Assembly: GCF_036010325.1 (NCBI RefSeq)
Contig: NZ_CP108549.1
Span: 1,922,001-1,986,000, forward strand
Direction of reading: 5' to 3'
DNA: 64,000 nt
DNA from: Streptomyces sp. NBC_01210
Lineage (GTDB): Bacteria; Actinomycetota; Actinomycetes; Streptomycetales; Streptomycetaceae
Shown here in pieces: positions 42,468-52,400 of the stretch. The notes beneath the pieces were generated by a model that worked only from the letters and a program-made list of their open reading frames with translations, did not search any database and had not been told where the DNA came from. Numbering within the stretch: position 1 is the stretch's first letter; each line of letters opens with the position of its first letter. Made by a program: the position numbers and the translations under genes.

Positions 42468-42682
42468 CACACAAGCTGCGCACGTGGTTTCCGGCCTGGT
42501 CTGTCGTTGCCTGGTGGACGACCGTCACCGCCACCCTCTGGCTGGCGGGCAAAACTCTTGGACAACCCGCACAGCTCGCACAGTGCGCTGCATCCGCCGC
42601 TCTCCTGGTGGCGGTGGGTGAAGCCGGTGACTGGTTGCGGCGACGCCGGACCGCACGACGAACCGGCCCCTCAGCGCCCTAG
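42464..42682 (+). CDS. Small membrane protein of the nhaA operon
   Basis: 72 residues from ATG overlapping the previous stop. One or two hydrophobic helices (WSVVAWWTTVTATLWLAG, AASAALLVAVGEAGDWL) and an Arg-rich C-terminus. Last gene of the nhaA set; converges on the broken TauE/SafE gene. Confidence 0.55.
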   Translation: MTHKLRTWFPAWSVVAWWTTVTATLWLAGKTLGQPAQLAQCAASAALLVAVGEAGDWLRRRRTARRTGPSAP

Positions 42683-42739
42683 CATTCGCGCGCCCGTCGT
42701 GCGATGACTTCGTCCCACGCGGCGACGGCTTTGCGCGAG

Positions 42740-43556
42740 TCAGTCGTGGCGGGCGAGTTTGACCGCGGAGACGAGCAGGATCACGGCCAGTACGGGGATG
42801 AGCACCAGGTCCGAGAACACCCCGAGCAGCAGGCCGCCCAACACCGCGCCGGCGATCGAGCCCGCGGCCATGACCAGGGTGAAGCGCAGGTTGGCGCCGA
42901 GCACCGCGAAGCTGCCGTCACGGCTGTAGCGGGCGAAGGCCACCAGCATGGTCGGCAGGGACACCAGCAGGGACAGGCTTCCCGCCGTCTTGATGTCCAC
43001 CGCGAACAGCAGCACGATCGTCGGGATCAGCAGCTCGCCCCCGGCCACGCCCATGATCGCCGCGACTACCCCGATGCCGAACCCGGCAACCACGCCCAGG
43101 GGCACTTGCGCCCCCAGTGGCAGCGCGAGCGTCCCCAGGGTGGTGGTGTGGGTGACCAGCAGTGCGGCCGCCATCAGCACCATGAGCCCCGCCAGCACCT
43201 TGTACGGGGTGGGGGTGCGCATCCGTACCGCCCACGAGGCTCCGGCCCAGGCGCCCAGCAGGCTTCCGGCCAGCAGGTTGACCGCGACGGGTCAGTGCGC
43301 GGCCACTTCGGAAGCGGGCACTGCCGCCAGCCGGGCGGGCAGTGCGACCAGGACCACCACCAGGCTCATCGCCGTTCAGAATGACCGCCGAGAGCGCGGC
43401 GAACCCGAAGAGGCCGATCAGCAGCGGCAGCCTGAACTCCGCACCGCCCAGACCGATCATCTCGCCCAGGATGCCGACAGCCCCTCCCGCGGTGAACACC
43501 ACGGGCAGCGAACGCGTCGACCATGAGAGAACAAGGTCAGCCACCATGACGGGCAT
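42740..43556 (-). pseudogene. TauE/SafE-family permease, frameshift and stop
   Basis: The N-terminal frame gives FTAGGAVGILGEMIGLGGAE and FRLPLLIGLFGFAALSAVIL, the glycine-rich first repeat of sulfite/organosulfonate exporters. Near 43375 the frame is lost. In the other frame an in-frame TGA precedes PVAVNLLAGSLLGAWAGASW, and the protein then continues to the end (VVAAIMGVAGGELLIPTIVL, the second repeat). At least one indel and one nonsense change disable it; the second half could be translated alone from 43222 but would not be a full transporter. Confidence 0.75.
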
Positions 43557-43769
43557 CCTCTGGTCATTGGCCCTGCCCGCTATGGCGCAGGCACGACTTC
43601 GGGGAAAGGCACCGGCGCCCGCTCACGTGTGGTCGTGACCTCCGAACCGGTGCCGCGTTCCCTCAGTCCTCTCCGCCGTCGTCATCGTCGTCGAGCCGGC
43701 GGCGTCCGGGTCGCGCAGCGGCCGAAGGCCGCCGCCGGCCGGGGTGGACGCGGTGAAGCTGTAGCGGCC

Positions 43770-44047
43770 CAGGACGTTGAGGGCCCTAGGCTGTTGATGA
43801 TCCGATCGGCCGCGGACTTCGAGATCCCGAAGAGCTGGGCGAGCTGCCGCAGCGTCAGGTTCGTACGCCAGTAAGCCGTGACCAGCACCACCCGGTCTTC
43901 CAAGTCGAGGCTCCAGGGCAGGCCGCGCCGAGGCGTGTCCACACCCTCCCGCCGCAGTGCGATCACCAGCTTGCCGAAGCAGCGCGGGCTCAGCCCGCTA
44001 AACGGGACTATCCAGGACGGCACCGAAGCCGTGATCACACCTGCCAT
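43770..44047 (-). mobile_element. N-terminal fragment of an IS5-type transposase
   Basis: About 90 residues of the helix-turn-helix part (VITASVPSWIVPFSGLSPRC, LVTAYWRTNLTLRQLAQLFG, ISKSAADRIINSLG). The DDE catalytic domain is absent and the frame runs into unrelated sequence at about 43780. A dead remnant. Confidence 0.65.
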
Positions 44048-44095
44048 ATGAAGATCATCTCGCGCGGTGGGGTCACTCCCGTGGTCGCTGGCCTC

Positions 44096-44811
44096 CTATT
44101 CGGATTGCAATTCGCGAACCCGGGCCCGGAACATGCGCCAGCGCCTCTCGTTCTCATGCACAAGCGTCGCTGACTCCGCCATCAGGTCGGCTGCCCTGTC
44201 AAACAGCTCAGAAGCCGAATAGAGGTAGGCAGGGGCCTTCCGCTCGCCTCGCAGGTCGGCACGGAGCGCCGCCGGAGAGAAGTCGACCCGGGCCAGCAGG
44301 TCAAGGGCGCGGCGCAGCAGCCGCGCGACCAGAGCCTGCAGGCCCGCCGACTGCCAGTCATTGGCGATGATCCGGTGCCGCTCCCCCAGCAGGTCGGCAA
44401 GCGCCGGGTAGGCGGCCAGGCTTCCCGCGATCTCCCACGCCTGCTCCATCGCCTGGGCCAGCCAGGCGCCGCCCTGCTCGGTGTCTTCGGCGAGTCCCTC
44501 TTCAGTCTCCGGAGTTCGGCGGGCTCGTCCTCCCCTTCCATGAAGAGGATCCCCGACTCCGCTACGAGCCCTGGAGCATTCAGGTCCTCCGTGCCGGCGA
44601 ACGCGATCGCCGACTTCTGCTCACCGGCTTCGACGTCACTCCACCGGTCGGCCAGTGACTTCAGCGCCCGAGATCGCGCCTGGAGCTCTCCGGCCTGCCG
44701 CAGTGGGGCCTGTGAGTAGTACTTCTCATGCTCACGATGGAACTGCGCGAGGTTGTCGATCACCTGTAGCAGTGAGTCTGGAGGGGTGTGCTGCGCCTCG
44801 TCCTCGGGCAT
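44096..44811 (-). pseudogene. Hypothetical soluble protein with one frameshift
   Basis: From ATG at 44811 the product starts MPEDEAQHTPPDSLLQVIDN and runs through LKSLADRWSDVEAGEQKSAI to about 44500. There the frame is lost; the next frame continues WLAQAMEQAWEIAGSLAAYP and ends FRARVRELQSE at 44096. Joined, it is about 237 residues, highly helical and acidic. A single indel explains the break, so sequencing error is possible. The family is unknown. Confidence 0.55.
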
Positions 44812-45064
44812 GCCAGCAGTGTGCACCACGTCTTACGCACACGGCACCGGGGCACGCAGGCCCTTCATCCTGGAAGACGACATCGGGCCGGCTCTCAAAC
44901 TCATCTGTTGGCGAAGTCAGTACAAGCGGAGCGTCTACCATCTGGCATGGCCTCGTACTACGGGCTGTGCCATCGCTGCCCGCCCGGACCTGTTGGATGG
45001 TCTGTCTGAGCTCGCGTCTGCACCCATCGTCATCCGTGACTTTGTTCTGCACGTGAGCAGCACT

Positions 45065-46615
45065 TCAAGAGTGGACGGTGAGTGATGGCGGGCATGCCGG
45101 TCGGGCGGAAACTGCAGGATCGTAGGCCACTTCACTGTGGTTCTTCTCCTGAGTCAGTTTGTCGATCCATGACAGGCCACCGAGGTCGAGCTGCTGGCGC
45201 GCACGGGTAACAGCGACGTACGCGAGGCGTGCGTCAGTGTCGTTGACGGGTTCCGGGATTGGGTGGCCCTCGGCGTCGAGTTGATCGGTGTCTTTGGGGG
45301 GTGGGAAGTCGTCACCGATCCGGACGGTTGGCCATTCGCGGCCCTTGGCCTTGTGAGCGGTGGACACCGTTACGTCGGCATGGTCCTCGTCGGTGAGCTC
45401 GTCGACCGCGGCGAGAATGGCGTCGGGACCGTGCGTGTCGACGAGGTCGACGAAGGGCTGGAGGTCGCCGCCGGCGGGGTCGTAGGCCGCGTAGTCCTGC
45501 ACTTCCCCCCAAGAGGCGAAGAGGACGAGCTCCGGATGGTTGGTGCGGCGGCCTTCTTTGAGGTCGCGAGCCGCCAGCGCCAGTGCGGCGAGCGTGTGCC
45601 CGCCGCGGGCCAGGGCGACGCGGCGGCCTTCGGAGAGGAGGCGCATGACTGCGGCCATGGCACCGATGTTGGTGCGGCACAGCACCGCGTCCGGGTTGGC
45701 GATGTCTCCGACCTCGGTGGGAATCGTCTCGCTGCCGGTCAGGCGGATGGGTGCCTCGGCAAGCTCAAGCCAGCGGTTGGCTTGTTCGGCGAGGAGAGGG
45801 CCGAAGCGGAAGGAGCGGGTCAGAGTAAGAGCGGTGGCATCGAAGTCGGTCATTACATCGCGCGCACCGCGCCAGCCGTAGATGGCCTGGGCAGAGTCGC
45901 CGACCATGACGAGCTGGGCGTGGTCACGCTGGGCGTTGAAGACCTGTTCCAGTACCGGGTTGGTGTCCTGGGCTTCGTCGAGGAAGAGGAAATCCGCTTC
46001 GATCTTGGGTTGGGTCAGGGCCCACATCTTCAGGTAGTGGTCGTGTTCGAAGCGGACAGCGCCCTGGTCGGGGTTTTGCAGGTCGGCCCAGGCCTTGGCC
46101 GCGAACGGCAGGACCGCGTCAGCGAGTTGGGTGTGCTCGGCGTGTGTCGCCAGGCGGCGAAGATGCGGTACATGGTGGCGGGCCAGTGCGCGGTCGGCGG
46201 AGTAGCAGAAGCGCGTCACGGCGCGTAGCACCGTGTGAGAGAGCGTCTTGTGGCTGATCTCGTGATCGCCGATGCGGATGGGCCGGGTGATGCCGAGGGC
46301 CTGGCCGGTCTTCCAGGCAGGCTGGCGGGGGCCGTTGAGTCGACTGGCATAGCGGTGGCCGAGTGCTGCGTACGCGGTCGCATGGGCCGTCTTGCACATC
46401 ACCGTATGGGGGAAACGTGTGGCGGCGTCACGAGCGATGTCCTTGTTGAAGGCGAGGTAGCGACCGCGTCGTTTGGTGCTGGCTGCGAGCATCGCGAGGG
46501 TGGTGGTCTTGCCGGTACCGGCTCCCGCTTGCAGGACGAGGTGGTGTCCTGCTCGGAAGGTGTCGGCGGCTTGGACCTGCTCGTCTGTCGAGGTGGTCGC
46601 GTGGTGCGCGGTCAC
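45065..46615 (-). CDS. UvrD/Rep-like superfamily I helicase
   Basis: 516 residues from GTG at 46615, overlapping the upstream stop (GTGA). Walker A is LQAGAGTGKTTTLAML, motif II FLFLDEAQDTNPV, motif III VMVGDSAQAIYGWRGA, motif IV/V region VSTAHKAKGREWPTVRIG and motif VI YVAVTRARQQLDL. All core helicase motifs are present though the protein is shorter than UvrD (about 700 residues), as in stand-alone phage- or defence-associated helicases. ATP-driven 3'-5' unwinding is expected. Coupled to the DUF6083 gene. Confidence 0.87.
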   Translation of the reverse strand: MTAHHATTSTDEQVQAADTFRAGHHLVLQAGAGTGKTTTLAMLAASTKRRGRYLAFNKDIARDAATRFPHTVMCKTAHATAYAALGHRYASRLNGPRQPAWKTGQALGITRPIRIGDHEISHKTLSHTVLRAVTRFCYSADRALARHHVPHLRRLATHAEHTQLADAVLPFAAKAWADLQNPDQGAVRFEHDHYLKMWALTQPKIEADFLFLDEAQDTNPVLEQVFNAQRDHAQLVMVGDSAQAIYGWRGARDVMTDFDATALTLTRSFRFGPLLAEQANRWLELAEAPIRLTGSETIPTEVGDIANPDAVLCRTNIGAMAAVMRLLSEGRRVALARGGHTLAALALAARDLKEGRRTNHPELVLFASWGEVQDYAAYDPAGGDLQPFVDLVDTHGPDAILAAVDELTDEDHADVTVSTAHKAKGREWPTVRIGDDFPPPKDTDQLDAEGHPIPEPVNDTDARLAYVAVTRARQQLDLGGLSWIDKLTQEKNHSEVAYDPAVSARPACPPSLTVHS

Positions 46616-47496
46616 GACTGTGTCGCCTTCTGGTTTCGATCGGCAGGTCCCTGACGTCGGGTGAGTGTCGGGAGCCGGGTGTGGATGTGCTCGTGGTGGA
46701 CGAGCGGGTCGAAGGGCTCCCACTCGGCCACCGCCACATCTGCGGCCGTGGGAATGGCGGCATGTTCGGCGCAGCGTTGGGCCCTCCAGCGCAGTTGCTC
46801 GGCATAGGACAGACCGGTGAGCGTGTAGACGGCCATGACCGCGCCGGGCAAAGGTAGCTGGCCGTGGGTCGCGGTGGTGGGCACGAGAGTCCAGACGCCT
46901 GCCCGGGTGTCAGGTGTGAGCAGCGGACTTGTGCAGCGGTGACGGCGTCGGGTCTGGGCCACGCACTGGATCTCGTCCACCGGGCGGTTGGCGAGGTATT
47001 GGACGTACAGGAGTTGCACGACAGGGCGGGCCGGTCGACAGATAGTCGCCGACGAGGCTTCGGTATTCGGCTTGGTGGACGGGGGAACGAATGCGCCGTC
47101 GTCGATCAGGCGGCGGGTGTTGACCGCCAGAGCGCGGCGCAGTCCCGTCAACTCGGGGATGCTCGGAAGGCCGTCGCGGGCAGGGCACAGCATGGCGTGC
47201 GGCAGGCGGCACCAGCCGCTGCCGTCGCCCGCGGGCTGAGCGACACCGGAGCTGACGTGCCAGTGGCAAGTAGCGGGCACGTTCTCGGCGGGCAGCTCGT
47301 GTGGATGCAGGTGGATGGGCCGCTCGTTGGTGTGGTGGTACCACTCGATTCGGTTGCCGCAATCCCGGCAGCGGTCACTCTGACCGCACCGCAGCAGTCG
47401 ACTGGCGCCGTCGGCATTTACACGAAGGTAACGCCTCGCGCGGACATGGATGAGGCTGCCATCCCAACGACGTGGAGAAGGGGGTGTGGAGCGCAT
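46612..47496 (-). CDS. DUF6083-family protein
   Basis: 294 residues from ATG at 47496, chosen because family members begin MRSTPPSPRRWDGS-like. The conserved core is LRCGQSDRCRDCGNRIEWYH, with a CxxC pair likely to bind zinc, then HELPAENVPATCHWHVSSGV and GWCRLPHAMLCPA. The C-terminal half carries VQLLYVQYLANRPVDEIQCV and a second Cys pattern. Function unknown; its tight coupling to a helicase suggests a nucleic-acid role. Confidence 0.75.
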   Translation of the reverse strand: MRSTPPSPRRWDGSLIHVRARRYLRVNADGASRLLRCGQSDRCRDCGNRIEWYHHTNERPIHLHPHELPAENVPATCHWHVSSGVAQPAGDGSGWCRLPHAMLCPARDGLPSIPELTGLRRALAVNTRRLIDDGAFVPPSTKPNTEASSATICRPARPVVQLLYVQYLANRPVDEIQCVAQTRRRHRCTSPLLTPDTRAGVWTLVPTTATHGQLPLPGAVMAVYTLTGLSYAEQLRWRAQRCAEHAAIPTAADVAVAEWEPFDPLVHHEHIHTRLPTLTRRQGPADRNQKATQS

Positions 47497-47655
47497 GCGG
47501 GCGAACCTGCCAGCCAACACGCCGTTCAATCGGCGTCACCGCCACAGGTGTCCCCCGGACGGCCGCATCCGATGAGACTGGCTTTCGAACGCACGATCAC
47601 GCGTTCGTGCCGAGTCACCGATTCGGGTGGTTGGCGCTTGCCGTCCTACGGGCTG

Positions 47656-47919
47656 TCAGTCGTCTGTCTTTTCCGGGGGTTGGTGTCCGTTGCACAAGGT
47701 GGCGAAGAGTTCGTCGAGCGGGGTGCTCAGGGCGTGTGCGAGGGCGTGCCAGGTCTTCAGAGTTCCGATCGTGCGGCCCTGTTCAATCTCGATAAGAGTC
47801 CGTCTGGCGAGGCCGCTACGGGCGGCGAGCTCGTCGTAGCTCCATCCTTGGGCCGCCCGCAGGCGCGCGAGCTCCAGGCGGAGCGCCTCGAAGTCCGGAT
47901 CGGGCGGAAAGATCGTCAC
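47656..47919 (-). CDS. Small XRE-family regulator
   Basis: 87 residues from GTG at 47919; an upstream frame exists but is low quality. The helix-turn-helix is complete (LARLRAAQGWSYDELAARSG, LARRTLIEIEQGRTIGTLKT) and almost the whole protein is the DNA-binding domain. The 17-bp inverted repeat at 47955-48015 lies immediately upstream, so it probably binds there and represses its own and the divergent gene. Confidence 0.83.
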   Translation of the reverse strand: MTIFPPDPDFEALRLELARLRAAQGWSYDELAARSGLARRTLIEIEQGRTIGTLKTWHALAHALSTPLDELFATLCNGHQPPEKTDD

Positions 47920-47954
47920 CTGACCATCCGACGGGGCAGACCCCTGCCCTGTCA

Positions 47955-48015
47955 GTGCAGACCTCTGCCCTATTTCCCCAGGTGGCAGCGCGGGCAAGAG
48001 GGCAGAGGTCTGCAC
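47955..48015. promoter_or_regulatory. 17-bp inverted repeat with an extra half-site
   Basis: GTGCAGACCTCTGCCCT at 47955-47971 is the exact complement of 47999-48015, with 27 bases between. A third related half-site (GCAGACCCCTGCCCTG) precedes it at 47937-47952. Three similar half-sites between a small XRE gene and a divergent gene is a typical arrangement for cooperative repressor binding. Confidence 0.72.
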
Positions 48016-48088
48016 TACCGTGTGCGGGCCGTCGCTCTTTCTTGAGCGGACAACGGCGCGGAACAGGATTGGGAGGAGCGCGCGCCCT

Positions 48089-49147
48089 ATGAGGCTCCGC
48101 ACAACATGCCCAGCAGTGCGGCGTGCCTGGACTGTGGAGCTGCGGCCCGGCTCCGGCGGACCGCAGCTTGTGTGTCAGCAGTGCGACCACCGGGGCGTGC
48201 CGCTCGCTGCCGTATCCGCGCGCTCCGCAGCGCTGGAACATCTGGCTGGGCACGCCCGGCGAGACGTTCTGCCGTCGCACATGCGCACCTGCCAGTGCCA
48301 TGAACGAGGCTGCCACTGGCACCCCCGTCACCGCGGCTGCGCCGGCCCTATCCGTCTGCTTCTCGCGCGCGAGCGGGGTGGACGGCTCTGGCGGCTTGCC
48401 GATGCGTGCACGGCCTGTGCGTCGATCACGGCGCAGGCCGCCGTGGTTCCGGAAACCTTCCTACGCGTGGCCGCGACCCCGTCCGCCAGCGCCTGTCGCC
48501 GCCGCAAGCGACTGCCCAAAGGACCGGGTGACCAGATTCGGGTGCGGGAGATGCTCAGCTACCTGGCCGCAGCCTTGCCGAGCCACACCGGGGCTGCGGC
48601 CCGCCTGCTCGCTGTGCAGTGCGCACTGCGTATGGACTCCAAGGGGGAGGTCCGATTGCCGGCCGGGGTCCTGCGCAGTCTTCGCCTCGGCCGCGATCCG
48701 GCCCCGTGGAGTGAGCTGGAGCAGGCAAGGTGGCTTTGCAGAACGCCGACTTCCCCGGACGTTGCCGTCAGGGTAGTGGTCGCCCAGATCCTCGACGGCG
48801 GGTTGTTTGCTCAGCGACCCGCTCGTCCGGACCGCAGGAGTGCTGCTGACTGGGCGCTGCGCGCGGCAAGGGACGGCTGTGTGGGCGCCGGCGACCCGCC
48901 TCTGCGACTGTTCGCCCTCTGCCTAGCGGCACACGCGGAATCCTCGGCCGGTCGCGGGTGCACCGAGATGGACCGGATCGCACGTGAGTGTGGTCTCGCT
49001 CCTGCGGCTCTGTTCCCTGTGCTCGACCAGTTGGCGGCGTTTGGCCCCCTCGCCTCATGGAACGTGACCCTTGCCTCGGGAGACCTGTACTGGGAGCTGC
49101 TGCCGAAGGGTGATCAGCGGCAGTCGGCCGATCTGACGGCGACGTGA
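48089..49147 (+). CDS. Hypothetical protein with Cys-rich N-terminus
   Basis: 352 residues from ATG at 48089 with GGGAGGAG nine bases upstream. The first 130 residues contain several Cys/His clusters (VCQQCDHRG, TCQCHERGCHWHPRHRGCAG, DACTACASI) suggesting zinc binding. The rest is helical (EMLSYLAAALPSHTGAAARL, LFALCLAAHAESSAGRGCTE) ending in a winged-helix-like ARECGLAPAALFPVLDQLAA. It may be a DNA-binding protein. Divergent from the XRE gene. Confidence 0.62.
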   Translation: MRLRTTCPAVRRAWTVELRPGSGGPQLVCQQCDHRGVPLAAVSARSAALEHLAGHARRDVLPSHMRTCQCHERGCHWHPRHRGCAGPIRLLLARERGGRLWRLADACTACASITAQAAVVPETFLRVAATPSASACRRRKRLPKGPGDQIRVREMLSYLAAALPSHTGAAARLLAVQCALRMDSKGEVRLPAGVLRSLRLGRDPAPWSELEQARWLCRTPTSPDVAVRVVVAQILDGGLFAQRPARPDRRSAADWALRAARDGCVGAGDPPLRLFALCLAAHAESSAGRGCTEMDRIARECGLAPAALFPVLDQLAAFGPLASWNVTLASGDLYWELLPKGDQRQSADLTAT

Positions 49148-49411
49148 ATCCCGAGGGCTGACGCGACCGGCCTGAGACTCGATCCGTTACGGAACGTGTC
49201 GTTCGTGCTGCAAACCGTTGCTCGTCCGTCCTCCTTGAGCCGCTGAATGACGACGGCACGGTGCGCGCCATGGGGGCGATTTCCTCCAACTGCTCCGCCC
49301 GGTTGGGGAGGTGACGGGGAGGCGCCTATTTTCGGCCGCTACTCACCCCACCAAAGAATCGTTGCTGTGTTCGAATCTGGTCGCTGACCGGGACCGATGG
49401 GGTTAGAGTAA

Positions 49412-49427
49412 TCGAACGAGCGTACGA
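49412..49427 (+). promoter_or_regulatory. LexA (SOS) box upstream of dnaE2
   Basis: TCGAACGAGCGTACGA differs at one base from the actinobacterial SOS consensus TCGAAC-N4-GTTCGA. It lies 52 bases before the dnaE2 ATG. DnaE2 and ImuB are classic LexA-repressed damage-response genes in actinobacteria, so this site should make the operon DNA-damage inducible. The rest of the 331 bases after the preceding gene shows nothing else. Confidence 0.82.
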
Positions 49428-49478
49428 TGACCATATCGGATGTATGGCCGAAAAGGGGTGGAGTGATGGAGGTGCGAC

Positions 49479-52400
49479 ATGGCGGGCTTCGCCCATCTGC
49501 ACGTCGCATCCGGTTACTCCGTTCGCTACGGTGCCGCCCACCCCGAGCATCTCGTCCGGCGGGCGGCCGAGCGGGGCATGACGGTGCTCGCGCTCACCGA
49601 CCGGGACACGGTCACCGGGGTCGTCCGGTTCGCACAGACATGCGCTGGAGTCGGGGTCCGGCCAATCTTCGGTGTCGACCTGGCGGTGGAGGCCCTTGCA
49701 CCCCCGCCGCCTGCCCAGCAGCGCCGCACCCCGGTGCGTGGTGGTGCACACGTCGTCGAGCCGCCGCTGAGGTTCGTGCTGCTCGCGCAGAACCGGGCGG
49801 GATGGGCGCGACTGTGTCGCATTACGTCAGCCGCCCATGCCCATGCCGGGGCCGGTGCGGCACCGGCGGTGCCGTGGGAAGCGTTGCGCAAGTACGGCGG
49901 CCCCGGCCTGACTGTGCTGCTCGGACCGCGCTCGGAGCCGGTACGGGCCTTGATGGCTGGGCGCGAAGACGTCGCGATGAAGCTGCTGGCGCCGTGGCGG
50001 GAGATCTTCGGTAGTGGAATCAGGCTGGAAGTTGTTGTGCATAAACGTTTCAGCATCGGGCCCGGATCGCTTCGGCTGGCGGCTCGAACGCTGGCGCTGG
50101 CCGACCGCACCCGCACCACTGCAGTGCTCTCCAACGCGGTCCGCTACGCCGACCCGGAGCAGCATCGGCTTGCTGATGTCCTGGATGCGGCGAGGCTGCT
50201 GCGACCGATCGACCGACGCCGCCTGGACAGCGGGCAGCGTTGGCTCAAGGACGAAAGGGCAATGACGGTCATCTCGCAGATGGTTGCCGAGTGCGCCGGA
50301 ACGGATACGCGGCGGGCACGCCGCCTGGTGGCGGATACCGCTGTCACGGCGGCCATGTGCGCCGTCGACCCCGAAGTGGATCTCGGGCTTGGCGCGCGGC
50401 ACTTCCCGGAGCCGGCGCTCTTCGGTGCCAAGCCTGGGAGGGATGGTGCAGCGCAGTTGCTGCGCCAGCAGTGTGAGGCCGGTATGGCCCGACGCGGCCT
50501 GGACCGCGACCGAGCGGCGCTTGGCCGGATGGACGAAGAACTCGATGTGATCTCCAAGTTGGCTTACGACTCCTATTTCCTTGCTGTCGGCCAGGTGGTG
50601 GCCGACATCCGGGAGAGGGGCATCAGGGTCGCGGCCCGCGGCTCGGGCGCCGGGTCGATGGTTTGCCACGCGCTGGGAATCGCCACGGCGAACCCGCTCG
50701 ACCACCGGCTGCTGTTCGAACGCTTCCTGAGCGTGCGCCGGGCATCGCTGCCCGACATCGACATCGACGTGGAATCCGCCCGGCGGCTGGAGTGCTACGA
50801 CGCGATCTTCGACCGGTTCGGCAAGGAACGGGTGGCGGTCACCGCGATGCCCGAGACCTACCGGGCCCGCCGGGCCCTGCGGGACACCGGCCTGGCGCTG
50901 GGCATAGCGCCGGCAGAGGTCGACCGGATCGCCAAGAGCTTCCCGCACCTGAGAGCCTCGGACATCACCGGCGCGCTCGCCGAGCTGCCGGAACTGCGGC
51001 AGCTGGCGTCCGAGGCACACCGGTACGGACCTCTGTGGGAGCTTGCCGAAGGCCTCGACTCCCTGGTCCACGGCATGGCCATGCACCCCTGCGGCGTGGT
51101 CATCAGCGACGCGACCCTCCTGGACCGGCTGCCGGTGCAGCCCACACCGCAGGGCGACTACCCCATGGCCATGGCGGCAAAGGAGGAGATCGAAGACCTG
51201 GGCAATATCAAACTCGACGTCCTGGGTGTCCGCATGCAGTCCGCGATGGCCCACGCCGTCACCGAGATCGAACGGACGACCGGCAACCACATCGACCTGG
51301 ACGACCCACAGCAGGTACCGCTCGACGACGTCTTCGCATTCAAACTCATCCAGGAGAGTCAGACCCTGGGCCTGTTTCAATTGGAGTCACCTGGTCAGCA
51401 AGATCTTTTGTCGAGACTGCAGCCACGCGATCCTCAGTACGTCATCGCGGACATCAGTCTCTTCCGTCCCGGTCCGGTCGCCGGGGGCATGCCTGAGCGG
51501 TACATCGCCGCACGCCATGGCGGCACACCCTCGTACGCCCATCCGGACCTCGAGCCGGTGCTCGCCGACACCTACGGCGTGACCATCTGGCACGAGCAGA
51601 TCATCGAGACGCTCTCGGTGATGACCGGCTGCGACTACGCGCTGGCCGAGATCGCGCGGCGAGCGCTCGGCGAGAAGGAGCGACTGCCCCGAATCAAGGA
51701 CTGGTTCCATCACCAGGCACGCGCCCGCGGTTACAGCACGGAGGTGCGGGACGAGGTCTGGAAGACCGTCGAGGCCTTCGGCGCCTACGGCTTCTGCCGG
51801 GCGCACGCGGTCGCCTTCGCCGTACCGGCCCTGCAGAGCGCCTGGCTCAAGGCGCACTACCCGGCATTCCTGCTGGCCGGCCTTCTCGAACACGACCCCG
51901 GTATGTGGCCCAAGCGCGTCCTCGTCTCCGACGCCCGTCGACGTGGCGTGCCGGTTCTGCCCGTCGACATCAACCACTCCAAGGCGAAGCACACCGTGGA
52001 GAAGGCCGACGGAGACCAGTGGGGCGTGCGGCTCGCACTGTCCGCGGTGCACGGCATCAGCGAGAAAGAGTGCGCCCGGATCGAGGAGGGCCAGCCGTAC
52101 GGATCGCTGTCCGACTTCTGGCAGCGGGCCCATCCCAGCAGACCGGTCGCCGAACGCCTCGCGGAGATCGGCGCCCTGAACTCCCTCCACGACGGACGCC
52201 TCACACGACGCGACCTGCTGCTGCAGATCGCTGAACTCCACCGGGCCTCCCGCACCCGATCGGCGGGCAAAGGCCAACTACCCATCGACACGAACGCCGT
52301 CGGCGGAGCGGAGCCGAGCGGCCTGCCGGAGATGACTGGACGCGAAGCCCTGAGCGCCGAGCTGAGCACCCTCGGCATCGACGTCTCCAAGCACCTGATG

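Noticed and set aside
44753..45085. Plus-strand frame between the hypothetical protein and the helicase
   Set aside because: Some regular-looking stretches (PDLLDGLSELASAPIVIRDF) but no start, ribosome site or recognised family.
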